Origin: Anthostomella pinea
Taxonomy: Eukaryota > Ascomycota > Sordariomycetes > Xylariales > Xylariaceae
NCBI GenBank assembly: GCA_963556695.1
Contig: CAUWAG010000007.1
Span: forward strand, 3,100,001 to 3,164,000
Length of the DNA stretch: 64,000 nt
Direction: 5' to 3'
Part shown: one piece after another, positions 1 through 12,039 of the stretch
How positions within the stretch are numbered: position 1 is the stretch's first letter
How the letters are laid out: each line of letters starts with the position of its first letter
The notes under the pieces: model-generated
What the model was told of the DNA's origin: nothing
What the model saw: the letters and a program-made list of their open reading frames with translations, nothing else
Databases searched by the model: none
Program-made: the position numbers and the translations under genes

Positions 1-989
1 ATATCGTGCCGTCCTCCGCGATGGCCTCCCAGTGGAATTCCTGCAGCTCTAACCAGCCGCCGGGCCGGAGGTGTCTGGGCGAATCTATCTTAGTACATTC
101 GCCTTGCATGATTCCGATGGGGTCTCGTCTACTCACGCGAAGGAATTTTCTACGACTGTAGGTGTGGACTTCATATATGCCGAAGACTCACGCATGTGGA
201 TGAAGTCGTAGTCGGTGTCGTGTACCTACTCCTACAGCGTCAGTGGCTGTTGATGTCACCGAAGAAGGCCCATGATGCACAGGCAGGAAGACGTACCCAA
301 GTGTCCTCCACGTCGTCTATTTGAAAAGAGACATTAGGCGGTACCCTTGGTAAGGGTCAGCTAGTCGCAATGTGCAGTTTCCACTTCTCACAGGATGCTG
401 AACTCACGAGGTTGGCTGTATGGGACTTAGATCTACACCGAGTATGGTGGCATCGGGGAAGCGATCACCCACTGGGTACAATCTCGTCAGCGACGTGGTT
501 AGGTCATGAGTGAGCGCATCACAGCTTACTCTCGACAGCCCACAGGCCGACACCGGTAGCAAGATCCATAATCTTGGTCGGGGGCTCACTCATGGGGGCG
601 AGGAACAGGTTGTTGTCCAGGATGTCCATGACTAGGATGTGCATAACTTCTTCGCGGTGTTGCTCTATCTCATCATTCGGGAGGGCGTAGCGGCCTTCGC
701 GATAGGAGTGGTATCTGGCGTTGGGCGTGAGTTACCACAACGACTCACGGGCGGAGTAGGTAAGCAGGATGCTTCCCATCTCATTTCTCACTCACCTTCG
801 CCCGCCCTGGTACAGGTGATCGTTCAGATAGGTGTCGAGGGTCGCGGAGGTCATGGAGGTGGCCTCGGTGACCCAGTCGCTCGCGGCGGCGCCGTGCTGG
901 TGGGTGGCCATGGTGGGGGCGACGGAGCTCCCCGTACTGGCACTGGCACTGGTAGAATCGGACTCGCAGGCGTCGCGACGGCGTGGCAT
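1..989 (-). CDS. LaeA-like SAM-dependent methyltransferase (3' part outside window)
   Basis: The product is a class I SAM-dependent methyltransferase of the LaeA-like fungal family, whose members act in the nucleus or in secondary metabolism. Six exons on the minus strand, 989-796, 714-530, 471-408, 345-297, 225-137 and 74-1, join with closed phases and give about 218 residues before the window ends. Visible landmarks in order are a Ser/Thr-rich N-terminus, the family entry motif YQGGRRYHSYREGRY, the SAM motif MDLATGVGLWAVE, the acidic-loop motif ILGVDLSPIQP, VPPNVSFQIDDVEDTW and HLRPGGWLELQEFHWE. Introns have GT..AG ends, and the one at 472-529 has a clear CTAAC branch point. The first in-frame ATG after a stop is at 989; the ATG at 911 has a better Kozak context and could be the real start. 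Substrate is unknown. Family assignment is firm; a role in a metabolite cluster is only inference. Confidence 0.85.
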
Positions 990-3900
990 ACAAGCAACGC
1001 GACGGGAATTGACGCTGGAGCCGACGTCGACAATGATGGTGGTCTGGGAGTGCAAATCTCAAATCTCAAGATAGGCAGATTGTATCCATCCGGGATTGTG
1101 AGGTGGGGAGGGGCGATGCCGATTCATTTAAATAAATGTGCCCCAGCGGTGCAGCGACCCTGCTGTGTCAGTGTGGTTCTTGTGGTTCCCGAATCCTGGG
1201 TCAGGGGTAGTGGTACATCCACTTGAAGTGCATATGGCATATGCCCTTCACCCTCATGAACAGTGGACAGTGAACTCCGGTGGTGAGGGGGAGGGGGAGG
1301 GACTGATGAGACTCGCCTATCCCGCACGTTACACATTGCACATTGCACATTGCACATTGCACATTGCACATTGCACATTGCACATTGCACATTGCACATT
1401 GCACATTGCACATTGCACATTGCACATTGCACATTGCACATTGCACATTGCACATTGCACATTGCACATTGCACATTGCACATTGCACATTGCACATTGC
1501 ACATTGCACATTGCACATTGCACATTGCACATTGCACATTGCACATTGCACATTGCACATTGCACATTGCACATTGCACATTGCACATTGCACTATTGCA
1601 CCTTGGGTGACACTCAAGACCCAAGCGATGCAGACACCGAGAGACGACATCCTCGATGCAACCTCAGCCCTGGAGGCGAGCAAATGGAGGGGTGCCACCC
1701 GGACCGCTGGACCAGGACCGCCCGTTTGTCGTTTCCTCCCGTCATCTTCTTCCCAAGAATCCCAAGTTCCTCTTCCTCCTCATGCCGGTGCCATGGACCA
1801 TCATTGGCGAGCCAGGCTGTCGGGACCGCGATCTATACTGTCTTTGTCACTTGATACCGAGGGCTCGCCTCGTCCTGTCACTGCTGTGTCCACTCATGTA
1901 GGCAAAGACCCGAACTAATGCAAAGTGGCCAGCAGCGCGCAGGGAGTGGATGATCTCGTGATGACCATGATGACCGTCGTGGTGGCCCGTAATCATGAAT
2001 GCAACCTACAGTCCTACATTATCCTGCCTCGCGGGGTTTGGGGGCGAGTCTAGAATGTGATGGGTATACCTCGCAGGGCCGAGCCCGACAGATGCCTGTG
2101 TGGGGGCACCTATCGTCAATCAGTAGCATGCACTCCCGATTGTCCCGCCGATGCTCCGGTTCCTTGGTGTTTGCTTCGAATCCCATGCGCAAGAAGGTCG
2201 CCGGTCGGTTATAGTTCCCTCTCAGGCCTATCTGTGGTGATGAGTTGTGACATGTCTGTCTGTTCCGGGTTGCTGGAATGATGGCGACGTTGGGACCAAA
2301 AGGACCTGGCAGTTCGTCCCGATGCGAGGGGTGTGACGGCTGCAGGCTTCCACCCGAGCCAGACTCCCAGATCCAATCCGCCCGGGCGGTTTTGTCCTGT
2401 GTAATCCGAAGCATCGGGTCTACAGGTCGTCCCTTCCACTTGTGGCTTCGTGCAGCACCACGGCTGTACTGTATGGTGTTGACCACTTCTACATTGACGG
2501 ACAACTTGACCGCTCACTTGCTAAAATAAAAGGAAAGAGGATGGGACACAACTCACCTCACGACCACTGTTCAATTCCGCGATGGAGCTACAGAAACGGA
2601 GTCGACGGCCAGCCCTGCCGTCTAGCTTGTCTCGGCAGCCAATGGAAACGGAACGTTCCGCTACCAGGCATGGATCACGATCCCACCGCCCCGTCACCTA
2701 TGATCTATCCTTATTAGGACTAAGGTACCCACAGCGGCGGTCGCTGGACCCGAGATAAGCCGCAGCTTTGTCTTCCTGCCGAAGAAGCTGTGGTTGAGAC
2801 ATCTTCAACTTATCAGCTTGAGCGAGCAGCCTCGTCCCGAGACTGTGTTCATGACTTCACTCCCACGCGCGCCGCGGGTAAAGACGACAAGCACTGGAGA
2901 AACTGACCTGATAGGTACACATCCAACCACATCCACCGCAGTGGTTGGTTGGGCTTAGGGTTAGGTCAGGGGTTCAACATTCTGCTACGAATTGCTCACA
3001 TCTTCAGCACTCTTCTGCTTCAACACAAATGCAAGATGCACCAAAAGAAAGATTAGCGCCCTCGTTCCACTAGGACGGAGATCTACAATATCTGCAACGT
3101 CTCGAGGTCTCTCTGTCTTAGACGACAGCAGCATCTAGATCGCGGCTGGTCAGCCCATTTAAGCATGCTGTGCGACTGATCGTCAGCAAGCAAACTTGGA
3201 GGTTGATACACCTTCCAATTATTATAAGACACACGCCATCCCGCCATCTCGGATAGGACCCCGGTCTGCTCACTCATCAAGCGCCTGGCGTCGAGGTTGG
3301 GTCTACTCCTCCTGTCTTGGGACGGGCGGCCTCGTCGCACGATCATATCATGGCTTCCCTCAAGCATTATGTTCTAGCTCATTGCCACTGTGCTACTGAC
3401 TTTCCAGATGGCTGATGTAGCGAGCAATGGTGCTTCATTCACAGTCTCACAGACCGCCAGAAGCCCCTCCACGACGGCGACCCCGCAGCGTTGACAGCAG
3501 AGGCTGCAACCCTCCATCAGGCCCGTCTTTGCGCTTACTCACACTAATTCACCGTCAACCAACATCACGTGTGAGGATTGCGCATTCTGGACCCTTGCTT
3601 TCTTCTTGTGATCTCAAATCTGACCTCAACAAGGCCCGGGCTGCAGTTGACAGTCTCCCAGTGTGTCGCCAGTTGCTGACAGTTGTTGTCGTGGTGGTGC
3701 GGACTCTCCACATTTAGCCCGTCGCCTACACGCCCAACTCTTCCCCAGACTTCTCCACTGACCCAGGAATTCCAAATTCGTGGGTCATTGGAGCCGACTG
3801 ACTGTCTCTGGTCTGGTATACCACTCAAGCTATACTGTCCAGGGCAGTGTTATACCAGGCCCAAGTCACATGTATGAGCTTCCAATGAACATGGAGTTAT

Positions 3901-4530
3901 ACTCCAAGCGTCGGCAATACCGGAGGCGCTGGCCCTGGAATGTCGGTGGATGATTGCGAACAGTCGAGGCTGTCCCCCAAATTGCCCCATGGGGAATTTC
4001 CCCAAGCTCCCTCAAAGCCCGCTAAAAGATTGGCATCCATCACCGCTATGGAATCCCAAGGACTGGACCGGTCTCGACTCTCCAGCCTCGAGGACCGCCC
4101 CGGAGCACGCGTGATCCTATCTACGCCAGCGAGGCAGCCCTCAGTACTGTCGAGAGCCAGCCCAGGTGCTGCTTAACGGGCGTTGGCGCCAAGCTGGTTG
4201 GCCCAGGTGATCATCGTCCCATTGAGCCAAGCCTCAGATATGCAGGCTCTGTGTCCGCTCCGCATCCTTCCTTTGTCATTATTAATCCTGACGAGCTCCC
4301 GACGACAACTCACAGCCTTCCAACGCTGGCATTACGACCTCTCGGATCTTTTCTCATCAAACACGTCGTCTCTGCCCTTCACGTGGCTGTCTCGCTGCTT
4401 CCTGTTCTGCCTGTGTATTGTGGTCCCGAGTGTGCCTGTGCCGGCCGTGTGACTGTGTGTGCGCAGCCCTGCTTGATTGCCGTTGTCTCGCATTAGGTAA
4501 GGAGGACGGCCTCACCGCGAGTTGCCCACC
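990..4530. other. Intergenic region between divergent methyltransferase and antiporter genes
   Basis: Apart from the heptamer satellite at 1333-1593 I see no coding exon with a recognisable motif on either strand. The region holds the upstream sequences of both flanking genes. The last few hundred bases before 4531 are pyrimidine-rich, as is usual in fungal promoters and leaders. Confidence 0.6.
1333..1593. repeat. Heptanucleotide satellite (ACATTGC)n, about 37 copies
   Basis: A 7-bp unit, ACATTGC, is repeated head to tail without visible interruption over about 261 bp. The first clear change is at its right edge, where CACTATTGCACC appears. Because 7 is not a multiple of 3 and the unit has no stop in any phase, long artificial reading frames run through it on both strands; none should be taken as a gene. 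The array lies about 340 bp upstream of the methyltransferase start. Confidence 0.95.
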
Positions 4531-7511
4531 ATGGCTACCGTCACTGAGACTCTGTTGTCTACCATCACGACGACCGCCACTGTTGCTGCGGCGACGGCTA
4601 CCGGTCCGGCTGCCCAGGGTGGTATCCTGGAAGGTGTCTTGCCCAACACAGTCAGCAAATCAGATCCGATCAAGCTATTCATCATACAGGTACGGAGCTA
4701 TTCATGAGGCCATCTTTCACCTGGAATATACAGGTTGTCTCACAGGCAGACATAGCCTCTGTTACAGCTGTGTTATGAAACATTAAATTTCCATCTTGGT
4801 TGTGCTAGTCCTCTGCGATTGGCTCATCGTTCTCGGGGACATGGGCGTACTGATTTTCGATAGGCTGGCATTATCATCATCTTTACCCGTCTCCTCCACT
4901 ACCCGCTGTCCCTTCTCGGTCAGCCTCGCGTCATCGCCGAGGTCATCGGCGGCATCTTGCTTGGTCCATCCGTGTTGATGCGCATACCCAACTTCCAACA
5001 AGACATCTTCCCTGACGCATCCCTGCCAGTGTTAAGCAATGTGGCCAACCTAGGACTTATTCTCTTCCTCTTCCTCATCGGCCTCGAGGTTGATATTCGC
5101 ATGTTCACCACCAACTGGCGTGTTGCCCTCAGCGTGGGACTGGCCGGTATGATACTGCCCTTCGGCCTTGGAGTCGCCATCGCTTGGGGTCTGTTCAACG
5201 AGTTTCACAACGATGGTAGCACCAAGGACATCAACTTTGGCATATACGCCCTTTTCATTGGCACCGCCCTGGCCATCACGGCATTTCCTGTGCTCTGCCG
5301 CATCTTGTCCGAGCTCAACATGCTCGGTACGCCCGTAGGTGTGACCGTCCTGGCTGCTGGTGTGGGCAATGACGTCGTCGGCTGGATCCTGCTGGCGCTC
5401 TGTGTCGCCCTGGTCAACAACGGCTCTGGGTTGACCGCTCTCTGGGTACTGCTGGTCGCAGTAGCCTGGGTGCTCTTCCTTGTCTTTGCAGTAAAACCCG
5501 CCTTCCACTGGGCCCTGCGGAGGTCTGGCAGCATCCAGAGGGGTCCCACCCAGGGCATGATCGCACTGACACTCTTGCTCGTCCTAACCTCGGCCTGGTT
5601 CACAAGTAGGTCGTCGCACGACATCTTCATGCCACCAAAACTAATTCAGGGGCGCAGGTATCATTGGTGTGCATGCCATCTTCGGCGCTTTCCTAGTGGG
5701 TCTGATTTGCCCGCACGACGGGGGCTTCGCAATTCAGGTAACGGAGAAAATTGAGGATCTGGTGACAGTCCTTTTCTTGCCGCTGTACTTTGCCCTCTCT
5801 GGTTTAAGCACAAACCTTGGCTTGCTAAATGATGGTCTGACGTGGGGTTATGTTGTCGGCGTTATCGTCGTCGCCTTCGCCGGCAAGATCATTGGTGGCA
5901 CCTTGGCCGCAAAGTCGATGAAGCTTGTGTGGAGAGAAAGCTTGACCATCGGTGTGCTAATGAGTTGCAAAGGCTTGGTGGAGCTTATTGTTCTTGTGAG
6001 TGGAATCCCTAGGTGTCTACATGGAGTCGAAAGTATTGACCGCCATCTAGAATATCGGCCTGCAAGCCAAGATTCTGTCACAAAAGACCTTCACGATTTT
6101 CGTGGTCATGGCTCTAGTCACTACGGTTGCCACCACCCCTCTCACAAAGGCGCTGTATCCTCCGTGGTACCAGAAGAAGCTCGATCAGTGGAAGCGGGGT
6201 GAGATCGACTGGGATGGGAAGCCTATCGAAACCGAGTCGACGAGACAATCCGAGTCCGTGGGGAAGATGCAGAGCGCCGACATCCGCCGGCTTCTGGTAT
6301 ATCTCCGTCTCGATAGTCTGCCGAGCCTCTTCACCTTTATCTCTCTCCTAGGCGAGGAAAATGCAGCACCTTTGACTAACACACGCAACTCGACTCCTGA
6401 TCATGATGACGAGCATGTTGCGCAGCGGCCAGCTATCAAGAAGCGGCCTCTCGAGGTTCACGCTCTGCGTATCCTCGAACTCACCGAGCGTACATCGTCT
6501 GTCATGAAGGTCACAGAGGGTGAAGACTATTCTCGGCGGGACCCTGTTGTCAATGCCGTGAGGACTTTCTCTCAGTTGCACGACGTAGCTGTCTCAGGCA
6601 GCGTTGTCGTCGCCCCTGAGGATTCCTACGCTCAGACGGTCGTCACACAGGCTTCGGACCAGGCGTCCGACTTCGTACTCATTCCGTGGAGTGAGGTTGG
6701 TAGCAACACAGAAGATCAATCTATTCCGTTTAGAGTCTCTTCCGAGGATCGCTTCAGGGGAAAATCTCACCTTGACTTCATTCAAGCCACCCTCTCTAAA
6801 GCCGTCTGCAACACGGGCATCTTCATCGGCAATGGCTTTAGCGGCATTTCACCTATCGACGAGGCACCGCAAGGATTCTCTCGCACCGTCAGCACCGTTT
6901 CCATGTTCAGTCAGAGAGAGACTGCACTTCCACCCATTGCCGACAAGTCGCACCATGTCTTCCTGCCCTTCATTGGCGGAGTCGACGACCGCGTGGCTCT
7001 GCGCTTCGTCCTCCAGCTGGCCAAGAACCCTCACATCACCACTACAATTGCGCATATGAGCTGGGCTAACGCGGACGACGAGATCACAACCGTCCATGAG
7101 AGCGCCCTGGAAGACACCAATGTAGCAACCACATCGGCAAAGGCCGTCATCAACACCGAAATCACCGCCCAGGATACATCTCTCCTGGCAACCCTCCGAT
7201 CCGGACTCGCTCCTGAGCTGGCCCGACGCGTGAAATTCACCGAAGTCGAGGTCTCGACAAGCTCGGTGCTCTCGCGGGTAACCGAGCTGGCTTCCGAGAC
7301 TGTCGGCCAGAGCCCCCGAAACGCTGGCGATATCATCATCGTGGGACGGAGGCACCCACGATTGCCGGCTGCGTCCCGCACCCAGGACCAGACGAGCACC
7401 ATCCATGACATGCAGAAGGCCGTGGGCGTCCTCGGTGTGAAGATGGCCATGGGTAGCCTGAAGTGTAGCGTGCTTGTTGTCCAGGCGGCGGGCAAGGGGC
7501 TGGAGTCATGA
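4531..7511 (+). CDS. kha1: K+/H+ antiporter, CPA2 family (Kha1-like)
   Basis: The protein is a monovalent cation/proton antiporter of the CPA2 (Kha1/KefB-like) family, which in yeast works in endomembranes to balance K+ and pH. Four exons, 4531-4689, 4864-5605, 5658-5995 and 6051-7511, give 899 residues, close to yeast Kha1. The start ATG has the context CCCACCATGG. A short Thr/Ala-rich leader is followed by about twelve hydrophobic segments (roughly residues 50-450) with family motifs VIAEVIGGILLGPSVL, LGLILFLFLIGLEVD, IIGVHAIFGAFLVGLICP and LPLYFALSGL. The second half is a long hydrophilic cytosolic tail. Introns are 174, 52 and 55 nt; the second intron joins WFT to SIIGVHAIF with phase kept. 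No lesion is seen. The transported ion is inferred from the family. Confidence 0.93.
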
Positions 7512-8991
7512 TTGGATCCCGCGGGTTCCTGGCTTGGATCTCGGTATTTGGGCCGCCATCAGTTGCTTTGTGTTTGCCATCGAGCGCTCATATGGTTGGA
7601 TTTATGCGGTCGGGTCGGAGTTGTTGATATCATGGCGGAAGCAACTTGCTTTAGATACGCTGTCGCTGCTTTCGTTAGCTGATGGTGGCATGCTATTGGC
7701 ATAGGAAACGGCCACTGCTCATAGGTTGGGTGCGATGGAGTTCTCACGCAACCCAGGCGCTTTCAATATGACGAATGATGATATATCAATCACAAGACCG
7801 GTACTTGCTATATTCATCACAGTAGAAGATATGTACTCGCAGGTTCTGAATCGTTCTTTTTCATGACTCATGAGTTGATTTCAAGGTCGGCTTCCCCTGA
7901 ATGGAAGCAATGCACACGTATGAGCTGATTCATAGATCATATGGGATAGCCGTGCGTGTTCCCAAGCCGTTGCGACTTCCTGTTGGTGGCCCCAGAAGCA
8001 GTCCAGGAGCCACATCGACATATGCATAAACACTCACGAAACCTACCGCTGGCTCACACGACCGGATATTGAATTTGAAGCAACGAAGACGTCACAAGAA
8101 CGATTTGGTCCTTAACATTTGGATCGCATCCGACCATCGCTGGGCGTACCGAACCGCAACCGCCGATGCATGATTCAGACCCGATCCAGGCGGACAATGT
8201 GTTACTTTCCTTTTCAGTATCCAACACACCACCGTTGGTATCAGTTCCAATCACCCGGCATTTCTATTCTCGCAGGTTCAAGCAGCCGTCCCCCTCTCGC
8301 CATGCATGGCTGCAACAGAACTCTAAAGATCCATATCTGCATCTTCTCGTCACCTTTACCATACGTACGTATCTCAGGCAGAACCATCACCCAACCCCTC
8401 AAAGACGATAGGAAGGTCTTATTCGGGACGCATGTGTGCCACGTACCTGTGCCGGGTATGGAGACCAAGGAGGCCCAGATTTCTACTATTGCGGTTAGGG
8501 ACGAGAATTGGTTGTTGACTCGGTAGGAATGTTTTGGTACGGGTGATGCTCTGAGAATCAATCAATTCAATGTTTGCATGCACAGGGGGTTCGGGTTGCT
8601 GGTTGCTGGGGCTGCACACCTGCATTGAAAAACCCAGGCCCCACTACCAGCAGCAGCAAACAAACAACCCTCAAGTACCCTAATACGATCCCGTTATTTC
8701 ATACTCAGAGAAAGCCAACTGTGGTACAATGGTAAGCTGAATAGACAACTCAGGTGGGCCCAGGATGAGGTTGGGCAGTGCGCCAGCTAGCAAGGCGCGC
8801 AACAAAGAGTTTCGTAGACAGTCTGTTCGACCCTACTGGGGGTCGAGGCTGTTGAGCTTTTTGTTTTTTGGGGTCAATTTTATTCATACTCAGCTTGAAT
8901 TTTTGTGCGAATTTTTCTTCTTCACTACACGCTTTTGAAGGGTTTCTACCAGCCATCAATCTAGTAGCACTATCAGCACATTCCTGTCCAT
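7512..8991. other. Intergenic region downstream of the antiporter
   Basis: No coding exon or RNA gene is recognised here. The part after about 8830 becomes T-rich and differs in texture from the flanks; it borders the LTR-like element that starts at 8992. Confidence 0.5.
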
Positions 8992-9472
8992 TGTTGACTG
9001 GCTGTGACGAGCCGTCTAACCTATAAGGCTAAGGGTTCTATAGGATTTATGTTCTGAGGTAAGTGAACACAAAAGACGATAGAGGCTTCTGTCAACTAGA
9101 AGACACTCAGATGCTGGGGCTTGGTCTGATCCAGGGGATCACTGTATAGTCGAGTCGTCAGGAGATTTCTCTCACCTTTGGGTTGGCTAAGATGTTTAGA
9201 TCGATCACTGAGGTAGAGACTGTCTATCTGTCTAGCCAGGAAATGTCCATCCTTATATATCCAATCTCTCCCTCACTGATGAGGTGTGCTCACCGTTGCT
9301 CGCGTGAGCAGACGTGAGCAACTCTAGTCACGTGATCTTGGCTCCCTGGATCACGTGCCTGAATGCCCTGTGCTGTTCTGTATTGTGTCCCCGTTCTAAT
9401 TGGGTTTCCTCATAGGTCATCCTTTTCCCTTCAGGCCTGCCCACGGGCCCGTGGTATTGTTGGTTCGTAACA
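8992..9472 (+). mobile_element. Probable Ty1/copia-type LTR remnant
   Basis: This 481-bp stretch starts TGTTGACTGG and ends GGTTCGTAACA, giving the inverted LTR termini TGTT...AACA. It contains a TATA-like TTATATATCC near 9253, where an LTR promoter would sit, and a pair of inverted CACGTG boxes (9327-9337 and 9349-9359). It is followed directly by CTGGCGCAAGTG, a plausible primer-binding region, then a T-rich leader. An ATG at 9661 opens a frame whose first residues (MSDQRDVLTRDGFES) look like the start of a copia Gag, after which similarity is lost. No second LTR or reverse transcriptase is seen, and the bases after 9472 do not repeat the TCCAT that precedes the element. It would be a truncated 5' end. 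The assignment is inference from structure. Confidence 0.45.
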
Positions 9473-12039
9473 CTGGCGCAAGTGCGGATCGATCGATTGA
9501 CCGGACCGACTCGCTCTTTTTCCTCTCGTCAGCTCTACGAGATTTTTGCCCTCAGGCGTCTCTATTCTGCGGCGTCTCGGCTTACTCTACATTTCCCAGG
9601 TTGCAGACGATTTCCGCCCACGCAATATTACCTACGTTTTTGCCCATCGAAGCCCTGCCAATGTCTGATCAGAGAGACGTGTTGACAAGGGACGGGTTTG
9701 AGAGTGTTCTGGGTCGTCGCTGGGTCGTCGCTGGGTGGAGCAGGTCTTGTCACCTTCGGCGCCACGAGGCACTTGAGGTCGTTCGGGGCTGCGACAATGG
9801 TCTTTGGTAGGGATGTCGGCTGTGCTGGGAGGCTGTGTTGGGGGGCGATAGAATGCGCAACAAGCGGGTACGATGGAAATGGTAGGTGAGGACTCTTTGC
9901 GAAGTACGCGAGGGAAATGCACAGAAATATACATAGCCGCTTGTTCTCCTGCCCAGCTATCTGCAGTGGTGCACAGGGGTTCATATGATGATCACCTCCC
10001 AGCATGTTCTAGCATGAAATCTACCGTCATATACGGACCCAAACCCCATCGACATATGGAGACGCTACGATATACCATCCCGGATATCTGTATATGTCTG
10101 TCTATCTGCCACCCTTTCGTGTGGCTATCATTCGCTTCACATGCTGTGTATAAAGTAGGAGAGTGTAGTGATGTGGATGAAAGTCTGACAGGATCAAGTA
10201 TCCTAGGCCACCCACCCTACACTTGAAAGGGGATCCGCTTCAGACCCGCGCGATGTCTTTCATATTATGTTTGCCCTCCTCCCCATCTCCTGCTGGATAT
10301 CCATCTTCCTAAACAGCTGTCTTGGGGGTATCAGAAGCCCGGCTCTATGATCCTAAGTGAAGAACCCCCTAAGAGAACTTTCACATCCAAGCCCCAATCC
10401 TTGAACCCTTTCCACCCGCAGATCGCCCACGGCCGGCGACCGAACAATACATCACGATCTTGTACATTCTACACAACCATACCGTGCCACCGTCTCATCC
10501 TTGTACGAAGGATACTAAGTACTGGGAGCGGATCCGGCAGAGGCAATCCTCCGCAACACTCTCCGGGGATAGGTCGACTCGCCAACGGCCCCTTGCTCAC
10601 TGCCGCCCCCCGTCGACTGTGCCGCCCCCCGTCGACTGTGCCGCCTGCCACTTCGCGCGCCGCGCCTTCCACCTGCCGCCCGTGCCTCGAATGAGTTCTT
10701 CCGTGTCTTTGACTGGCGCCTGACGGGGCTTAACAGTTTCAAATTCCAAGTTTTCAAACCCCAACTCCCAATCCACCTTGCTGAGCCCCAACCGACCCCC
10801 AAGCGCCGCTGCCTTGGAGCGGCCCAGTCGCGATATTCGGATGAGGACCAACTGACGATGTCGAGATGAGGCGCGGCGGGCAGGAGGCTGGTGAGCTGGC
10901 AAGGCAGACTCGTTGGCGAGAAAGCGAAGGAGGAATGGTACGCCGCCCACGCCGTCGTGGTGCTTCCTGGCTGCCTGGTACAGTCCAGGGACGAAGGACC
11001 AACAGCAAGTGAACTCAGCAGGCATGACAGGCTTCCTCGCTATGTCTCAAAGCCGATCTGCTGAGTTATGACGAGTCGCTGTGTGGCACAAGCGAATTCA
11101 GCTTGCCGCCCAGGCGCGCGCGCATCCGCCATGTTGTCCCCCAGCCCCTGAGAACCAGTACGGCGACCCCCCAGTGAAGATAGAACCCGTTCTTAGAATA
11201 AAGCTGTCGGTAGCTTCTGCAGCGGCACAAACAGTAAAGGTCAGCCCAGGGGCGGAGTGGACGGCTCGACCCTGTCCCTGCATAGATGCCCTAGCCGAGG
11301 CGACCTACGACTGCGTACTCGCCAACGTGGATGCTAGACTCTTGCAGGATGGCTCGTCTGTTCCGAAGCTTATTTATCACGAGCCTAGCCAAGTTGGATG
11401 AAACGAACCTCAACGATAGATTGACCGGGAACGTCCTGATAGGCCAACTAATGGCCCTACACACGAGGCCGTACAGCCGGAAAGTTGGAGGGCCGTTTTT
11501 GGCTAGGGCCCCATGCGGCATGGCCCAGGCTAAGAGTCGAACTGTGAAGCGCAGGCCAACTGTAAGCACACGGAAAAGACGCTTGACGGTCAAGCCTCTA
11601 GAACCTCGACAGAGATCGTTACGCCGCATGAGGCTGTCGACCGTGCGGCAGGGATACCTAGTAATGACGCCGGACAACAGCCATATGTCAACCCATCCAT
11701 CATGGGGTTCAGCTTCTGGCCCCGTTCAAGTGCCGGGCAAGATTGGTCGCAGAGTTGGCAGGATACAGACACCTTTCGAGGCAGCCGGGGCGGACGAGGC
11801 TAGGATATCGCCTACCTACTGGCCTCCTTGATGGCCGAAAACGCCTCGAAAAGTCAGACGGACAATGGAAGAGAACCCCGCCTAGTTTGCCATCGTTGAA
11901 CGACTCGACAGTAGTTCACCAAAGCCGTGCAGAGAATGGTTGATGACAGGCTTGGTTTCTTTCGTTGGCCATGTTGACATTGCAGCCACTTTGCGAGAGA
12001 CCGTACGACCGCTGTAATCCTATTTGGCCTCGCGGCTCG
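9473..12039. other. Intergenic region with LTR leader remnant and a GC-rich minisatellite
   Basis: The first ~250 bp may be leader and Gag start of the truncated retroelement. The rest holds no exon I can recognise on either strand. A 19-bp repeat lies at 10601-10645. Confidence 0.45.
10601..10645. repeat. 19-bp GC-rich tandem repeat, about 2.4 copies
   Basis: The unit TGCCGCCCCCCGTCGACTG occurs at 10601-10619 and 10620-10638 and is followed by the partial copy TGCCGCC. The copies are identical, which points to a recent duplication. Confidence 0.85.

Noticed and set aside
1124..1918. Long frames on both strands through the heptamer array, giving CNVQCAM and IAHCTLH repeats
   Set aside because: The 7-bp unit has no stop in any phase, so frames stay open by necessity. 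There is no protein evidence beyond the repeat.
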